A DNA stretch of 64,000 bases from Pedobacter suwonensis. Lineage in GTDB: Bacteria > Bacteroidota > Bacteroidia > Sphingobacteriales > Sphingobacteriaceae. Each line of letters begins with the position of its first letter. Position 1 is the stretch's first letter. The DNA is taken from positions 62,001-126,000 of the forward strand of contig NZ_FOJM01000007.1 in assembly GCF_900111825.1 (NCBI RefSeq), in the 5' to 3' direction. Below are positions 34,985-43,473 of this stretch, piece by piece. The position numbers and the translations under genes are program-made. Below the pieces are notes generated by a model that did no database searches, was not told where the DNA came from, and saw only the letters and a program-made list of their open reading frames with translations.

Positions 34985-35671
34985 TTATTTGATCTCGAAA
35001 ACCGCATTTACTGTAAAATTCAGTTTGATTTTCTTGAAATCAATTTCAGGTGCACTGGAAGCGTCGGCCATTTCAGCTTTCATTGCATAATTTCTGTAAA
35101 CAGGTTGCATTACATTGTCCCCGCCGTCTTGTATCTCAATTACACTACCTAATTTATCGCCTAGTGCCTCTACCATATATGTTGCTTTCTCTTTTGCGGC
35201 CAATAAGGCTTTAACTTTAAGCTCTTTTTTTAAGTTTTCGATTTTAGAATAATCGTAACTTTCAATATTCGTATTGGCAATTCCTTTAGCATCTAAAGAT
35301 TCTAATATAAGGTTGAATTTGTTTAAATCGCTGACTTTTAAACGGTACTGTTTACTGGCCAGGAAATCAGGATTTTTTTTCTTTTCCGTAGCATAATTCC
35401 AGCTGCTTAAGTTGCTAATGGTTAGATTCTCTTTTGCAATACCTGCTTTTTGTACTGCGGCATACAATTGTTTTTCCAACTCTGTAATATCAACTTTTTT
35501 CTTTCCGTTTAAATATTCTTTAAGTGAAATACCGATGTAGATGATATCGGGGGTAACTTCTGTTTCTGAGGTACCGCTTACGCTTATTTTTCTACGTAAA
35601 TCTACTTGTTGGGCCATTGCTGAGGATAAACCTAAAAATGCAACCAGGGCTAGTGCTATTAACTTTTTCAT
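34985..35671 (-). CDS. SIMPL-domain (DUF541) periplasmic protein
   Basis: A 228-residue protein with a signal peptide (MKKLIALALVAFLGLSSAMA). The SIMPL fold starts RKISVSGTSETEVTPDIIYI and continues with ITELEKQLYAAVQKAGIAK, KQYRLKVSDLNKFNLIL and KALLAAKEKATYMVEALG, all typical of DUF541. In other bacteria these proteins are periplasmic and linked to oxidative stress; the function here is unknown. It is its own unit with a terminator. Confidence 0.9.
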   Translation of the reverse strand: MKKLIALALVAFLGLSSAMAQQVDLRRKISVSGTSETEVTPDIIYIGISLKEYLNGKKKVDITELEKQLYAAVQKAGIAKENLTISNLSSWNYATEKKKNPDFLASKQYRLKVSDLNKFNLILESLDAKGIANTNIESYDYSKIENLKKELKVKALLAAKEKATYMVEALGDKLGSVIEIQDGGDNVMQPVYRNYAMKAEMADASSAPEIDFKKIKLNFTVNAVFEIK

Positions 35672-35695
35672 AATTTGTAGTGTTTTTTAACTGTT

Positions 35696-35751
35696 ATGAA
35701 GCTTGCATAAGCTTTTTTGTATTTAGCTTTTGTGCTTATGCAGGTTTCATA
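35696..35751. repeat. Imperfect inverted repeat upstream of the SIMPL gene
   Basis: ATGAAGCTTGCATAAGC is matched, inverted with two mismatches, by GCTTATGCAGGTTTCAT 20 nt later. It lies just upstream of the gene at 34985 and may be regulatory. Confidence 0.45.
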
Positions 35752-35922
35752 TCTATTTTTCTTTGTGTGTACTGTAATGATGTAAATCATGTACAAATTC
35801 CACACCGAGATTTTATTTTTTTATGATTTTTTATTGAATTAGCTATGAATATTCAGATACTAAGTTAGTAGGAGTGCCTTGGCTTGTTAATTTAATTAAA
35901 ATTATTTTATTAAATTAATATT

Positions 35923-36510
35923 ATGAAATATCAGATTCCAAATGATCAAAATGAAGTATTGCCCAATAAATTAGGATTAACAAGTTTAACAGATATCAAT
36001 CTGTCAGAATTTGAAGGTTTTTTAAAGGCAGAGATTATACTGTCAGAAAGATTAACACCGAGTACAAAATTCAGCGTCTCCTATATTCTTGGTATTCATA
36101 AACTAGCATTATCTCATTTGTATAGTTTTGCAGGTAAATATCGTGACGTTAATATTTCCAAAGGAGGTTTTCCATTTGCCGCGGCGAGGTTTTTGAATGA
36201 AACAATGAAACAATTTGAACAGGAAATATTAAAAGAACTACCCAAAAAATATATAGATAGGAAACAGTTAATATCCAATATAGCAAAAGTACATGCAGAA
36301 CTCCTGTTAATCCATCCATTTAGAGAAGGAAATGGCAGGACAGCAAGGATTTTAGCTAACTTAATGTGCCGAAAAGCTGGTTTCAGTTCGCTAAAATTTG
36401 AGAAGATTGGTGAAGATGAATTTAAAAATTATGTATTAGCCATACAAGTGGCTACAGACGGTGAATATCGATTGATGGAAAAGATGATAGATTTTATTTT
36501 TCCAGACTAA
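35923..36510 (+). CDS. Fic family protein (AMP-transferase type)
   Basis: A 195-residue single-domain Fic protein. The catalytic loop HPFREGNGRTAR at residues 131-142 matches HxFx(D/E)GNGRxxR exactly, so the catalytic His131 and the ATP-binding residues are all present. The target-docking hairpin is the GKYRDVNISKGGFPF region near residue 71. Fic enzymes move AMP (or other NMP) from ATP onto hydroxyl groups of target proteins. No in-frame S/TxxxE(G/N) inhibitory helix is visible, so control must be in trans. A short antitoxin-like ORF overlaps its 3' end on the other strand. Confidence 0.9.
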   Translation: MKYQIPNDQNEVLPNKLGLTSLTDINLSEFEGFLKAEIILSERLTPSTKFSVSYILGIHKLALSHLYSFAGKYRDVNISKGGFPFAAARFLNETMKQFEQEILKELPKKYIDRKQLISNIAKVHAELLLIHPFREGNGRTARILANLMCRKAGFSSLKFEKIGEDEFKNYVLAIQVATDGEYRLMEKMIDFIFPD

Positions 36511-36652
36511 CTTCAATTTTTTTTAAAGCAGCGGTTGCAGATTCACTAGAAATGGAAATACCTTCAATTTTGAATGATGCAAGCATTGATTGCATGATTT
36601 CAATTCTCAATGGATTAACTTTTTTTCTTTTATGATCTTGATTAAATTTCAT
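36494..36652 (-). CDS. VbhA-like antitoxin of the Fic protein
   Basis: A 52-codon frame from ATG 36652 to TAA 36494, overlapping the fic 3' end by 17 nt, tail to tail. It contains SMLASFKIEGISISSESAT: SFKIEG at residues 26-31 is an exact (S/T)xxxE(G/N) inhibitory motif. The known VbhA antitoxin of Bartonella has the same SxxxEG element, whose Glu blocks ATP binding in the Fic pocket. I infer a class I Fic/antitoxin pair. Unusual: the known VbhA/VbhT genes are in one operon, whereas these are convergent. Start is 3 nt after a TATATTTG box. Confidence 0.77.
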   Translation of the reverse strand: MKFNQDHKRKKVNPLRIEIMQSMLASFKIEGISISSESATAALKKIEVSLEK

Positions 36653-36655
36653 AAT

Positions 36656-36663
36656 CAAATATA
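36656..36663 (-). promoter_or_regulatory. Possible -7 box, leaderless antitoxin start
   Basis: TATATTTG on the minus strand is only 3 nt before the antitoxin ATG, so the transcript may start at the ATG itself. A T-rich stretch but no TTTG is at -33. Confidence 0.45.
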
Positions 36664-36820
36664 GTTAAAATGAATGTATGAAAAAAATTATGCGCAAGGT
36701 TTTATGCTTAAATAGACGGAATTATAAAGTGGTTATAAAACCTGGCGCAGCAGAGTTTTCTGCAAAATTTTAATCATGTATTTGCAATTAGGAGTTGCAA
36801 AGCGAATAGCGTGTTAGCGG

Positions 36821-37273
36821 TTAAACTTTTGATACTTTAACTGCCGTTGGTCCTTTTTGGCCCATTTCTACTTCAAACGTAACTTTATCACCTTCTTTAA
36901 TCTGGGTGATTAAACCGTTTGCATGAACGAAAATACTGTCTTGTGTTTCAGTGTTTTTAATAAAACCGTAGCCTTTGCTGTCGTTAAAGAAAGTGACTGT
37001 TCCTTTTTTTACCGGGTTTTCATCAACGATGTCTTCTTGTCTTGAAATGCCGATCTGAATATCTTCTGTATTGATAACTTTCTTTTTCTTCGGATCTGGC
37101 GGAGTAGAAGAGATGTTCCCGTTTTCATCAACGTACGCCATCATATCTTCAAGCGTTAAGCCTTTTTTAGCATTAGCCTGACGTTCTTCTTTTTTTTCTT
37201 GTTTGTCTTTTTGTTTTTTTAATCGTTTTTTTTCGTTCTCTTTTTTACTGTATGTTGCCTGAGATTTAGCCAT
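36821..37273 (-). CDS. Cold-shock domain protein with charged N-terminal extension
   Basis: A 150-residue protein. Residues 1-40 are a Lys/Glu/Gln-rich extension (many KK and EE runs). The C-terminal 65 residues are a cold-shock domain: KKGTVTFFNDSKGYGFIK carries the RNP1-like KGYGFI and SIFVHANGL the RNP2-like motif. Such CSPs bind single-stranded RNA. The long N-terminal extension, absent from CspA, is a frequent Bacteroidota feature. Own unit, no clear promoter. Confidence 0.92.
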   Translation of the reverse strand: MAKSQATYSKKENEKKRLKKQKDKQEKKEERQANAKKGLTLEDMMAYVDENGNISSTPPDPKKKKVINTEDIQIGISRQEDIVDENPVKKGTVTFFNDSKGYGFIKNTETQDSIFVHANGLITQIKEGDKVTFEVEMGQKGPTAVKVSKV

Positions 37274-37486
37274 ATTTTATTTAATTGTTTTGTTTTTGAA
37301 GGGTGAGTGGAAAGGAGAATTATACAAAGATAACAATACTAAAGTACAAACACGATTTTATTCGGTGTTGCGCTCTATTTAGAGTTAACAACACAAGATT
37401 AGAGCAAGATGTTTTGCCGGGCTGGCGTGGGGGTAAGTATCGTTAACTACAGTTTCTTTTATATATTAAACGCTATGGCTAAAATA

Positions 37487-38023
37487 TTATTGCAACGTCT
37501 CCCAGTATAGCTTGTCGATCTGGTATACGTAATTCCATTTTAGTGGCTCGCCATAATAGGCTACCTCTATTTCAGCGATTTTCACACCTCCTAATTTTTC
37601 AATTGATTTTTGCGAACGAAAGTTAGTCGCACCGATATGTAATACTACTTTATCTATAAATCGAAAAGCATGATTGAACATTAACGTTTTTAAAGCCTTA
37701 TTATGTCCCTTGCCCCAAAATTCACGCGCAATAAAAGTGTAGCCAATGGCAACTGAATGGTCATTTTCATCTAAATCGTAGTACCTGGAACTGCCCACAA
37801 TTTTATCCGTTCCGTTTTCATAAATGATAAAGGCACCTTTTGATGCTATAGCCCCTTTAAAGAAATTTTCGAATACCGCTCTTTTGTACCGGTCTTTATT
37901 GGGGTGCTGCTCCCAAATTAAAGGATCCGAAGCTACAGCAAAAAGCGCTTCAAAATCAGATTCCTTTAATGGAACTACCTTGATCAAATCGTGTTCTAGC
38001 GTGGGCTGTAAATCGAAACTCAT
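37487..38023 (-). CDS. GNAT family N-acetyltransferase
   Basis: A 178-residue acetyltransferase related to the RimJ/RimL group. Visible are LIKVVPLKESDFEALFAVA at the start, the acetyl-CoA loop EFWGKGHNKALKTLMFNHAF near residue 105, and NFRSQKSIEKLGGVKIAE near the end. No signal peptide. Substrate unknown. It lies downstream of fabV on the same strand, separated by a likely terminator and an intergenic repeat. Confidence 0.88.
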   Translation of the reverse strand: MSFDLQPTLEHDLIKVVPLKESDFEALFAVASDPLIWEQHPNKDRYKRAVFENFFKGAIASKGAFIIYENGTDKIVGSSRYYDLDENDHSVAIGYTFIAREFWGKGHNKALKTLMFNHAFRFIDKVVLHIGATNFRSQKSIEKLGGVKIAEIEVAYYGEPLKWNYVYQIDKLYWETLQ

Positions 38024-38036
38024 TTTATTTGTAATG

Positions 38037-38068
38037 AAAACGGCCGGCTTTTCGGCCAGCCGTTTGTG
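38037..38068 (-). terminator. Possible terminator after fabV
   Basis: On the minus strand AAACGGCTGGC, CGAAAA loop, GCCGGCCGTTTT, a GC-rich stem with a short T tail. It lies between fabV and the GNAT gene. Confidence 0.55.
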
Positions 38069-38086
38069 ATTGTGTTTTTAAAAATT

Positions 38087-38152
38087 CGTCATTTCCATGC
38101 ACCTGGAAATCTTAAAGCCCCTAGCATTACGATTCCCAATTAAGTTGGGAAT
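38087..38152. repeat. Intergenic repeat shared with 15600-15735
   Basis: Contains GGAAATCTTAAAGC and the palindrome TTCCCAATTAAGTTGGGAA followed by TGAC. Both blocks recur near 15633 and 15709. Confidence 0.6.
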
Positions 38153-38177
38153 GACACATATATTATGAATTAGTGAT

Positions 38178-39371
38178 TTAATTTACCAAACCTTCAATTT
38201 CTACCACTTCCTGGGTATCTTTTTGATAATCAACCTGATCAATTTCGAAACCAAATAAACTTAAGAAATCAGATCTGTAACCAGGTAAATCGCCTATTGC
38301 AGGCAAGGTTTCAGTTGTAGCTTCTTCCCAAAGTTTAGCCACTTTAGCCTGAATATCCTCACGCATTTCCCAATCGTCTATTCTGATTCTTCCTTTTTCA
38401 TCAACAGGAACGGCGTTGCCTGTGTATAACCGGTTAGCATATAAACGTTGGATCTGCTCAATTGTACCTTCGTGAACGCCTTCTGCTTTCATCACTTTGT
38501 ACAACAATGAAATATATAACGGAATAACCGGAATTGCAGAACTTGCCTGCGTTACCAATGCTTTATTAACCGATACATAGGCTTTGCCCTCAATATCTTT
38601 TAATTTATCAGCTATTTTAAATGCAGTTGCTTCTAAATCATCTTTGGCTCTTCCAATTGTCCCTTTGCGGTATACCGGTTCAGTTAAAGCAGGACCTATA
38701 TATGAATAAGCTACGGTGGTTGCACCTTCGGCAAGCAGATTTTCAGCTTTTAAGGCATCAATCCACATGGCCCAATCCTCTCCGCCCATTACGGCAACGG
38801 TATTGGCAATATCTTCTTCCGTAGCTGGCTCAATGGATATCTCGCTCACCTTACCGGTGTGGAAATCGACAGTCTTATTGGTATAGGTACCACCGATAGG
38901 TTTTAAGGTAGAGCGGTGTAATACTTCGGTATCAGGGTGTTTTCTTACAGGCGAAGCCAGGCTATAAATAACAAGATCCACCTGACCAAGGTCAGCTTTG
39001 ATGAGCTCGATGGTTTTGTCTTTAATTTCTTTAGAGAAAGCATCGCCATTGATACTTTTGGCATACAAACCTGCAGCATGAGCTTCTTTTTCGAAGGCTG
39101 CAGTGTTATACCAGCCTGGTGATGCTGTTTTACCTTCTGAAGGTGCTTTTTCAAAAAATACGCCAATGGTAGAAGCGCCAGAGCCATAAGCAGCAGTAAT
39201 ACGCGATGCTAAACCGAAACCAGTTGATGCGCCAATAACCAATACTTTTTTCGGGCCGTTGATCGCGCCTTTAGATTTTACATATTCAATTTGATTCTTT
39301 ACGTTTTGCGCGCAGCCTTCAGGATGTGCGGTTAAACAGATAAAGCCCCTCATTCTAGGTTCAATAATCAT
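38178..39371 (-). CDS. fabV: FabV-type trans-2-enoyl-ACP/CoA reductase
   Basis: A 397-residue FabV enoyl reductase, the last step of the fatty-acid elongation cycle with NAD(P)H. It begins MIIEPRMRGFICLTAHPEGC, the N-terminal Rossmann part has KKVLVIGASTGFGLA, and LVIYSLASPVRKHPDTE is a FabV hallmark. The active-site Tyr and Lys are in YRKGTIGRAK, a Y-x8-K spacing that separates FabV from FabI. Full length. FabV enzymes are often triclosan tolerant. It stands alone in its unit. Confidence 0.94.
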   Translation of the reverse strand: MIIEPRMRGFICLTAHPEGCAQNVKNQIEYVKSKGAINGPKKVLVIGASTGFGLASRITAAYGSGASTIGVFFEKAPSEGKTASPGWYNTAAFEKEAHAAGLYAKSINGDAFSKEIKDKTIELIKADLGQVDLVIYSLASPVRKHPDTEVLHRSTLKPIGGTYTNKTVDFHTGKVSEISIEPATEEDIANTVAVMGGEDWAMWIDALKAENLLAEGATTVAYSYIGPALTEPVYRKGTIGRAKDDLEATAFKIADKLKDIEGKAYVSVNKALVTQASSAIPVIPLYISLLYKVMKAEGVHEGTIEQIQRLYANRLYTGNAVPVDEKGRIRIDDWEMREDIQAKVAKLWEEATTETLPAIGDLPGYRSDFLSLFGFEIDQVDYQKDTQEVVEIEGLVN

Positions 39372-39500
39372 TTTTGTTCTTTTTTACGTTTTGTAATGTT
39401 AAAATAAGCGCAGTTTTAAGGTGATGTAAAACGCCTTAATGCCCAAATCTTTAACGAAGATATATTTTTAATTGTTTAACATTAAATGAATTTTAAATTA

Positions 39501-39850
39501 AGGCGATCAGACTTCTGACGCCGGCCCCCTGACTTTCGACTCTTTTAACCGCAAAGTGAGCGGAGTTTTTCGCGAAGAACGCCAAGCTGGAGGTGTAATT
39601 TAGGCGATCAGACTTCTGACGCCGGCCCCCTGACTTTCGACTCTTTTAACCGCAAAGTGAGCGGAGTTTTTCGCGAAGAACGCCAAGCTGGAGGTGTAAT
39701 TTAGGCGATTGGACTTCTGATGCCGGTCCCCTGACTTTCGACTCTTTTAACCGCAAAGTGAGCAGAGGTCTTCGCAAAGAACGCCAAGCTGGGGGTATAA
39801 TTCAGGCGATTGGACTTCTGACCCCGGACCTCCGACTTCCGACTTTCATC
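39501..39850. repeat. 101-bp tandem repeat
   Basis: Three full units of exactly 101 nt start at 39501, 39602 and 39703, and a fourth partial one starts at 39804. Units 1 and 2 are identical; unit 3 and the partial unit carry several changes. Each holds GGCGATCAGACTTCTGACG, CCGCAAAGTGAGCGGAG and AAGAACGCCAAGCTGGAGG. Confidence 0.95.
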
Positions 39851-39919
39851 CCCCTTACTTCGGACTCTCATATATTTCTACTAATTTAGCGGCACACAGG
39901 TAAAACCGGTTTATCTATT

Positions 39920-40627
39920 ATGAAAAAAATACTATTATCTGCCGTGATGGTACTCATCATGGCTTCAGGAAAGCTATATGCGCAAACCCAACATCAAAAT
40001 TCGGGTTGGTTTATGTTTTTAAATAACACCAGGTTTAATGATAAATTGGGATTGCAATTTGACTTTCAAGCCCGTTCCGCCGATGATTGGGGCTATGTGC
40101 GGAATACTTTGGTAAGGCCTGCGTTGCAGTATTTCATCAATAACAAAAGTAATGTTGCATTAGGGTATCTGTGGCAGACCACCACAACAGAAATGACGGG
40201 AAGTGCCGATCTTACCCTTCACGAACACCGTATTTTTGAACAATACATTTACAATCATAAACTCAGTTCGGTATTTGCAAGTCATAGGTTTAGGGTTGAG
40301 CAACGTTTTATCGGCAGAACCGGAGAGGATGTATTTTCGCAGCGGTTCCGTTATTTTGTGAGGTTGATTCAGCCCCTACAGAAAACGCAGCCTGCTTTTA
40401 CCAAGGGGGCTTTTGTGGCTTTACAAAACGAAGTTTTTTTAAATCTTCAGAACAAAAGCAAAATCAATAACAGTGTGTTTGATCAGAACAGATTATACCT
40501 TGCCGCAGGTTATCGTTTTTCGAAGCAACTCGATCTGGAAGCTGGTTATATGAACCAGGCTACACATGGCCTTTCAAACAATACGGTCAATAACATTATT
40601 CAGTTTGCCATATACACCAGGTTTTAA
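39920..40627 (+). CDS. DUF2490 outer membrane protein
   Basis: A 235-residue protein with a signal peptide (MKKILLSAVMVLIMASGKLYAQ) and a DUF2490 barrel: NSGWFMFLNNTRFNDKLGL at the start, VRPALQYFINNKSNVALGY in the middle, FRVEQRFIG and FAIYTRF at the end, with C-terminal Phe. It is predicted to lie in the outer membrane. Function unknown. It is downstream of the tandem repeat and 86 nt before another outer-membrane gene on the same strand. Confidence 0.88.
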   Translation: MKKILLSAVMVLIMASGKLYAQTQHQNSGWFMFLNNTRFNDKLGLQFDFQARSADDWGYVRNTLVRPALQYFINNKSNVALGYLWQTTTTEMTGSADLTLHEHRIFEQYIYNHKLSSVFASHRFRVEQRFIGRTGEDVFSQRFRYFVRLIQPLQKTQPAFTKGAFVALQNEVFLNLQNKSKINNSVFDQNRLYLAAGYRFSKQLDLEAGYMNQATHGLSNNTVNNIIQFAIYTRF

Positions 40628-40713
40628 TGTTTTAAAGTCATTTTTTACCTGACAAGCCGCGGCGAAGTGTTAAACCTATTGTAAATGATTCGTCTTTTTG
40701 CTCAATTTGCCAC

Positions 40714-41604
40714 GTGAAAAAAATAACCATTCTTTTTTTGGCATTCTTGTTTGGCAAGCGGATGCAGGCACAAGAAATTCAAAGCGTTACAACAGACCGT
40801 ATATCAACTTCTAAAAGCTTATTCAACCCTATGCATAGAAGAAATTTTTCGCGTAAAGGCGATTTCTTTTTCAACTGGGGGTATAATAGCTCCTGGTACG
40901 GCAAGAGCGATATCAGGTTTCAGGGGCCTAATTATGATTTTACTTTAAAAGATGTTGCTGCACACGATCGACAATCGAAATTGAGCTGGAGTTATTTAAA
41001 TCCGGGTTTAATAACTGTGCCACAGTATGATATACGCGTTGGATATTTTCTAAAAGATAATTACAGCATTTCAATAGGTTGGGACCACATGAAGTATGTG
41101 ATGGATATTCCGCAAACTGTTACGATTGATGGTCATATTGGTTCCAATATTTCGCCTACAAACACACCCACCGGAAGCTTGGCTGGCGATTATAACGGGC
41201 AAAATATTAACGTGAAAGAGAATATGCTCACTTATGAGCATACTGATGGCTTTAACTATGCTAATATTGAAATTGAGCGTTATGATGATATCTGGGTTGC
41301 ACCCGGAGGCAATACTTCCTTGACTTTAGAAACAGGTTTGGGTGGCGGATTAATGGTGCCACGATCAGATGTACGCCTTTTCGGCCAGGGTAGAAATAAC
41401 CATTTCAGCATTTCAGGTTATGGCGTTTCGGCAAAAGTTGGACTTAAATTTTATATCTGGAGAAATGTTTACCTGCAGAATACCACAAAATTTGGTGCCA
41501 CGAATTTAACAAATGTGCACACCACAGGTTGGGATGAATATGACCATGCGAGTCAGAAGATTAATTACATTGAAAATATCTGGCTGTTCGGGGTCCAGTT
41601 TTAA
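40714..41604 (+). CDS. Outer membrane beta-barrel protein, unknown
   Basis: A 296-residue protein with a GTG start and a signal peptide (MKKITILFLAFLFGKRMQAQ). The barrel-like body has strands such as GDFFFNWGYNSSWYG, YDIRVGYFLKDNYSISIGW and GYGVSAKVGLKFYIW, and ends in F. I do not recognise a precise family. It is probably an outer membrane protein of the same unit as the DUF2490 gene, with a terminator after it. Confidence 0.75.
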   Translation: MKKITILFLAFLFGKRMQAQEIQSVTTDRISTSKSLFNPMHRRNFSRKGDFFFNWGYNSSWYGKSDIRFQGPNYDFTLKDVAAHDRQSKLSWSYLNPGLITVPQYDIRVGYFLKDNYSISIGWDHMKYVMDIPQTVTIDGHIGSNISPTNTPTGSLAGDYNGQNINVKENMLTYEHTDGFNYANIEIERYDDIWVAPGGNTSLTLETGLGGGLMVPRSDVRLFGQGRNNHFSISGYGVSAKVGLKFYIWRNVYLQNTTKFGATNLTNVHTTGWDEYDHASQKINYIENIWLFGVQF

Positions 41605-41612
41605 TACGAATT

Positions 41613-41638
41613 AAAAGAGGTTGAGGCCTCTTTTTTTG
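41613..41638 (+). terminator. Rho-independent terminator
   Basis: AAAAGAGG, TTGAGG loop region, CCTCTTTTTTTT, shortly after the stop at 41604. Confidence 0.75.
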
Positions 41639-41816
41639 TTTAAGATACCTGATTTATAATAACCATGGAAACACAGAAAAAGCACGGAAGTTTCATCGTG
41701 CTAATGCATTAGGCTCATTAGCTAAGGGAAGATTTTTCATAGCCAAAGATTTCTTCCTGAATCATTAGGATCGCTGTGATTCAGGTTAGGCTGCTCATCG
41801 CTCACAACTGCTTCAA

Positions 41817-42263
41817 TTACCTATCCAACAGCCTCCGATGGTAATTAATCTGCCCCAGGTGATAAGTTAAATGTGTGCTGAGGTGAACGAGAAAAAATTC
41901 GGTAGAGGTTTTTTCCTCTAATACTTTTGTCGGATACTCGTTATCCATCTGCGCCTGGCTTACCCGATCTAAAGTTTTGCTCACCACGGTGATGGTTGCT
42001 TCGATCATGCTGATTAATTCCTGCTTTGGCAAATCTTTTAGGGAAAATTCCAGTTCGCGGTTCCTTACATAATCGGTGCCACCTAAAGTAGCGCCGATGT
42101 AAGTATTCAGGTTGCCAACGAGGTGGAGGCAGAGGTTCCCCGCGGAATTTGCAATTCCATGGCCTGTCCGCCAAAGATTTTTCTCATTTTGGTAAGCTTC
42201 AATTTCAGATTTCAGCTTGCTAAGATCCCGGTTAAAAAGTTTTTTTAGTGTTTCGGTAAGCAT
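41817..42263 (-). CDS. DUF1572 (DinB superfamily) protein
   Basis: A 148-residue four-helix protein of the DUF1572 group: NSAGNLCLHLVGNLNTYIG near residue 40 with a His, and VHLSTHLTYHLGQINYHRR near the C-terminus with the second and third His, a likely metal site. The role is unknown. It starts exactly one base before the stop of the upstream secreted-protein gene (42264), so the pair is co-transcribed and probably translationally coupled. Confidence 0.85.
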   Translation of the reverse strand: MLTETLKKLFNRDLSKLKSEIEAYQNEKNLWRTGHGIANSAGNLCLHLVGNLNTYIGATLGGTDYVRNRELEFSLKDLPKQELISMIEATITVVSKTLDRVSQAQMDNEYPTKVLEEKTSTEFFLVHLSTHLTYHLGQINYHRRLLDR

Positions 42264-43037
42264 TTATTGCAATAAAGGGTTGATTTTTTTTGCTGGTTGA
42301 GATAATATTTCCTTTCCCGCCGTCGTAACAACTAGTTGTGCGGGAGGAGCACCTTTTTCGCCCATTACAATGATAAAGCAGGTGTATATATAGTCGCCGC
42401 TTTTAAATTGGTAATTGTGGTTGCCGCCACTGCCGTCAGGCTTAAATTTCCCATTGGTTAAAATTAATTCAGGCTTATCGCTCATTTTACTTTTTATTGG
42501 CCATGAGGCATATCGGTAGTTGTCGTTGCCCAGATCATCAATCCTGATCCGGTACTGAGCAGTTTCTAAAACAAGTACCGGTTGTTCAAAATTGCCAATT
42601 GACGGATGAACGCTGCTTTTTTCTACATTGATTAATCTGGCTTGTTCTTCTGCTTCCAGCTTCGATTGATGGTTAACAGCAATTAATTTTCCATCGGTAT
42701 CAAGCCATAATTCGCCGCGTAGCAACATAATGCCACGCCAACCCACGTCACTCCAATCGGTTTCGGGTGTACTATTAACGATCTTTTTAGCCAGATTATC
42801 ATCAAATATTTCTTTGTAACGTTTTACAAATTCCTGTTTGTTTTTAATCGGCGGAATAGGGTAGGCTCTGTTTAAGGGATACTTAATTTTGCTGCTCAGT
42901 TTCTCTACATCCCCACTTTTAACAGCATTGATGAAAGCGATAACTATAGGGCGGTATTTTTTATTGAGTGTTTCTTCCTGCGAATAGGCAAGGTAGGTTA
43001 TGCTGACAAATAAAAGTGCTAATGATATTTTTTTCAT
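42264..43037 (-). CDS. Secreted hypothetical protein
   Basis: A 257-residue protein from the ATG at 43037; the frame upstream of it is open but lacks a better signal. Residues 1-19 are a signal peptide (MKKISLALLFVSITYLAYS). The body holds a segment IAFINAVKSGDVEKLSSKI that looks like a nuclear-transport-factor-like domain, and a beta-rich end. No family recognised. It is followed with no gap by the DUF1572 gene. Confidence 0.75.
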   Translation of the reverse strand: MKKISLALLFVSITYLAYSQEETLNKKYRPIVIAFINAVKSGDVEKLSSKIKYPLNRAYPIPPIKNKQEFVKRYKEIFDDNLAKKIVNSTPETDWSDVGWRGIMLLRGELWLDTDGKLIAVNHQSKLEAEEQARLINVEKSSVHPSIGNFEQPVLVLETAQYRIRIDDLGNDNYRYASWPIKSKMSDKPELILTNGKFKPDGSGGNHNYQFKSGDYIYTCFIIVMGEKGAPPAQLVVTTAGKEILSQPAKKINPLLQ

Positions 43038-43165
43038 AGTAAGGAAGTGATAAGCGAATATAATTTTTTTGAATTGAATACCACTTTGTATCATGTGTTT
43101 TTGCATCATGATAAATGTTTTGGTATGCCGTATCGGCATTTGAATCTGTTGAAAATACAATTTTT

Positions 43166-43399
43166 TGGAAAGCAGGTTTCTGTGTACATCGGTTCCGAAA
43201 GCCCTGCCATCCGCTTTAGTTCTCTGCGTTCGTGCCCGCTTCTGTCAGGTTTAAGTTACTTGGGCAGGCCTTTCTATCCTAAACCCGACAGCAGCGGCAG
43301 CCCCTTATTCTTTACCGATGAATCGGCACTAAAGTAGCATCAGGGCTAAAGCAAATGGCGGGACTGCTGTAACCCAACAGCTTCTGTATTTGCTTTCCA
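43166..43399. repeat. 234-bp intergenic element with 9-bp inverted ends
   Basis: TGGAAAGCA at 43166 and TGCTTTCCA at 43391 bracket a G+C-rich segment containing CGGTTCCGAAAGCCCTGCC and AACCCGACAGCAGCGGCAG. It is non-coding and lies in the gap upstream of the secreted-protein gene at 42264. It resembles small non-autonomous repeats of related genomes, from memory. Confidence 0.5.
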
Positions 43400-43422
43400 C
43401 AAGAAAAAAATCTGTAAAGAAT

Positions 43423-43450
43423 AAAAAATGCCCCAAATTTCTCCGGGGCG
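43423..43450 (-). terminator. Terminator after the GIN-domain gene
   Basis: On the minus strand GCCCC, loop, GGGGC followed by TTTTTT; it lies 25 nt after the stop at 43474. Confidence 0.65.
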
Positions 43451-43473
43451 TTCCTTCTATGATGAATCTGATC

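Noticed and set aside
39501..39850. Possible CRISPR array or coding repeat
   Set aside because: The 101-nt units are contiguous with no unique spacers, and no frame is conserved across units.
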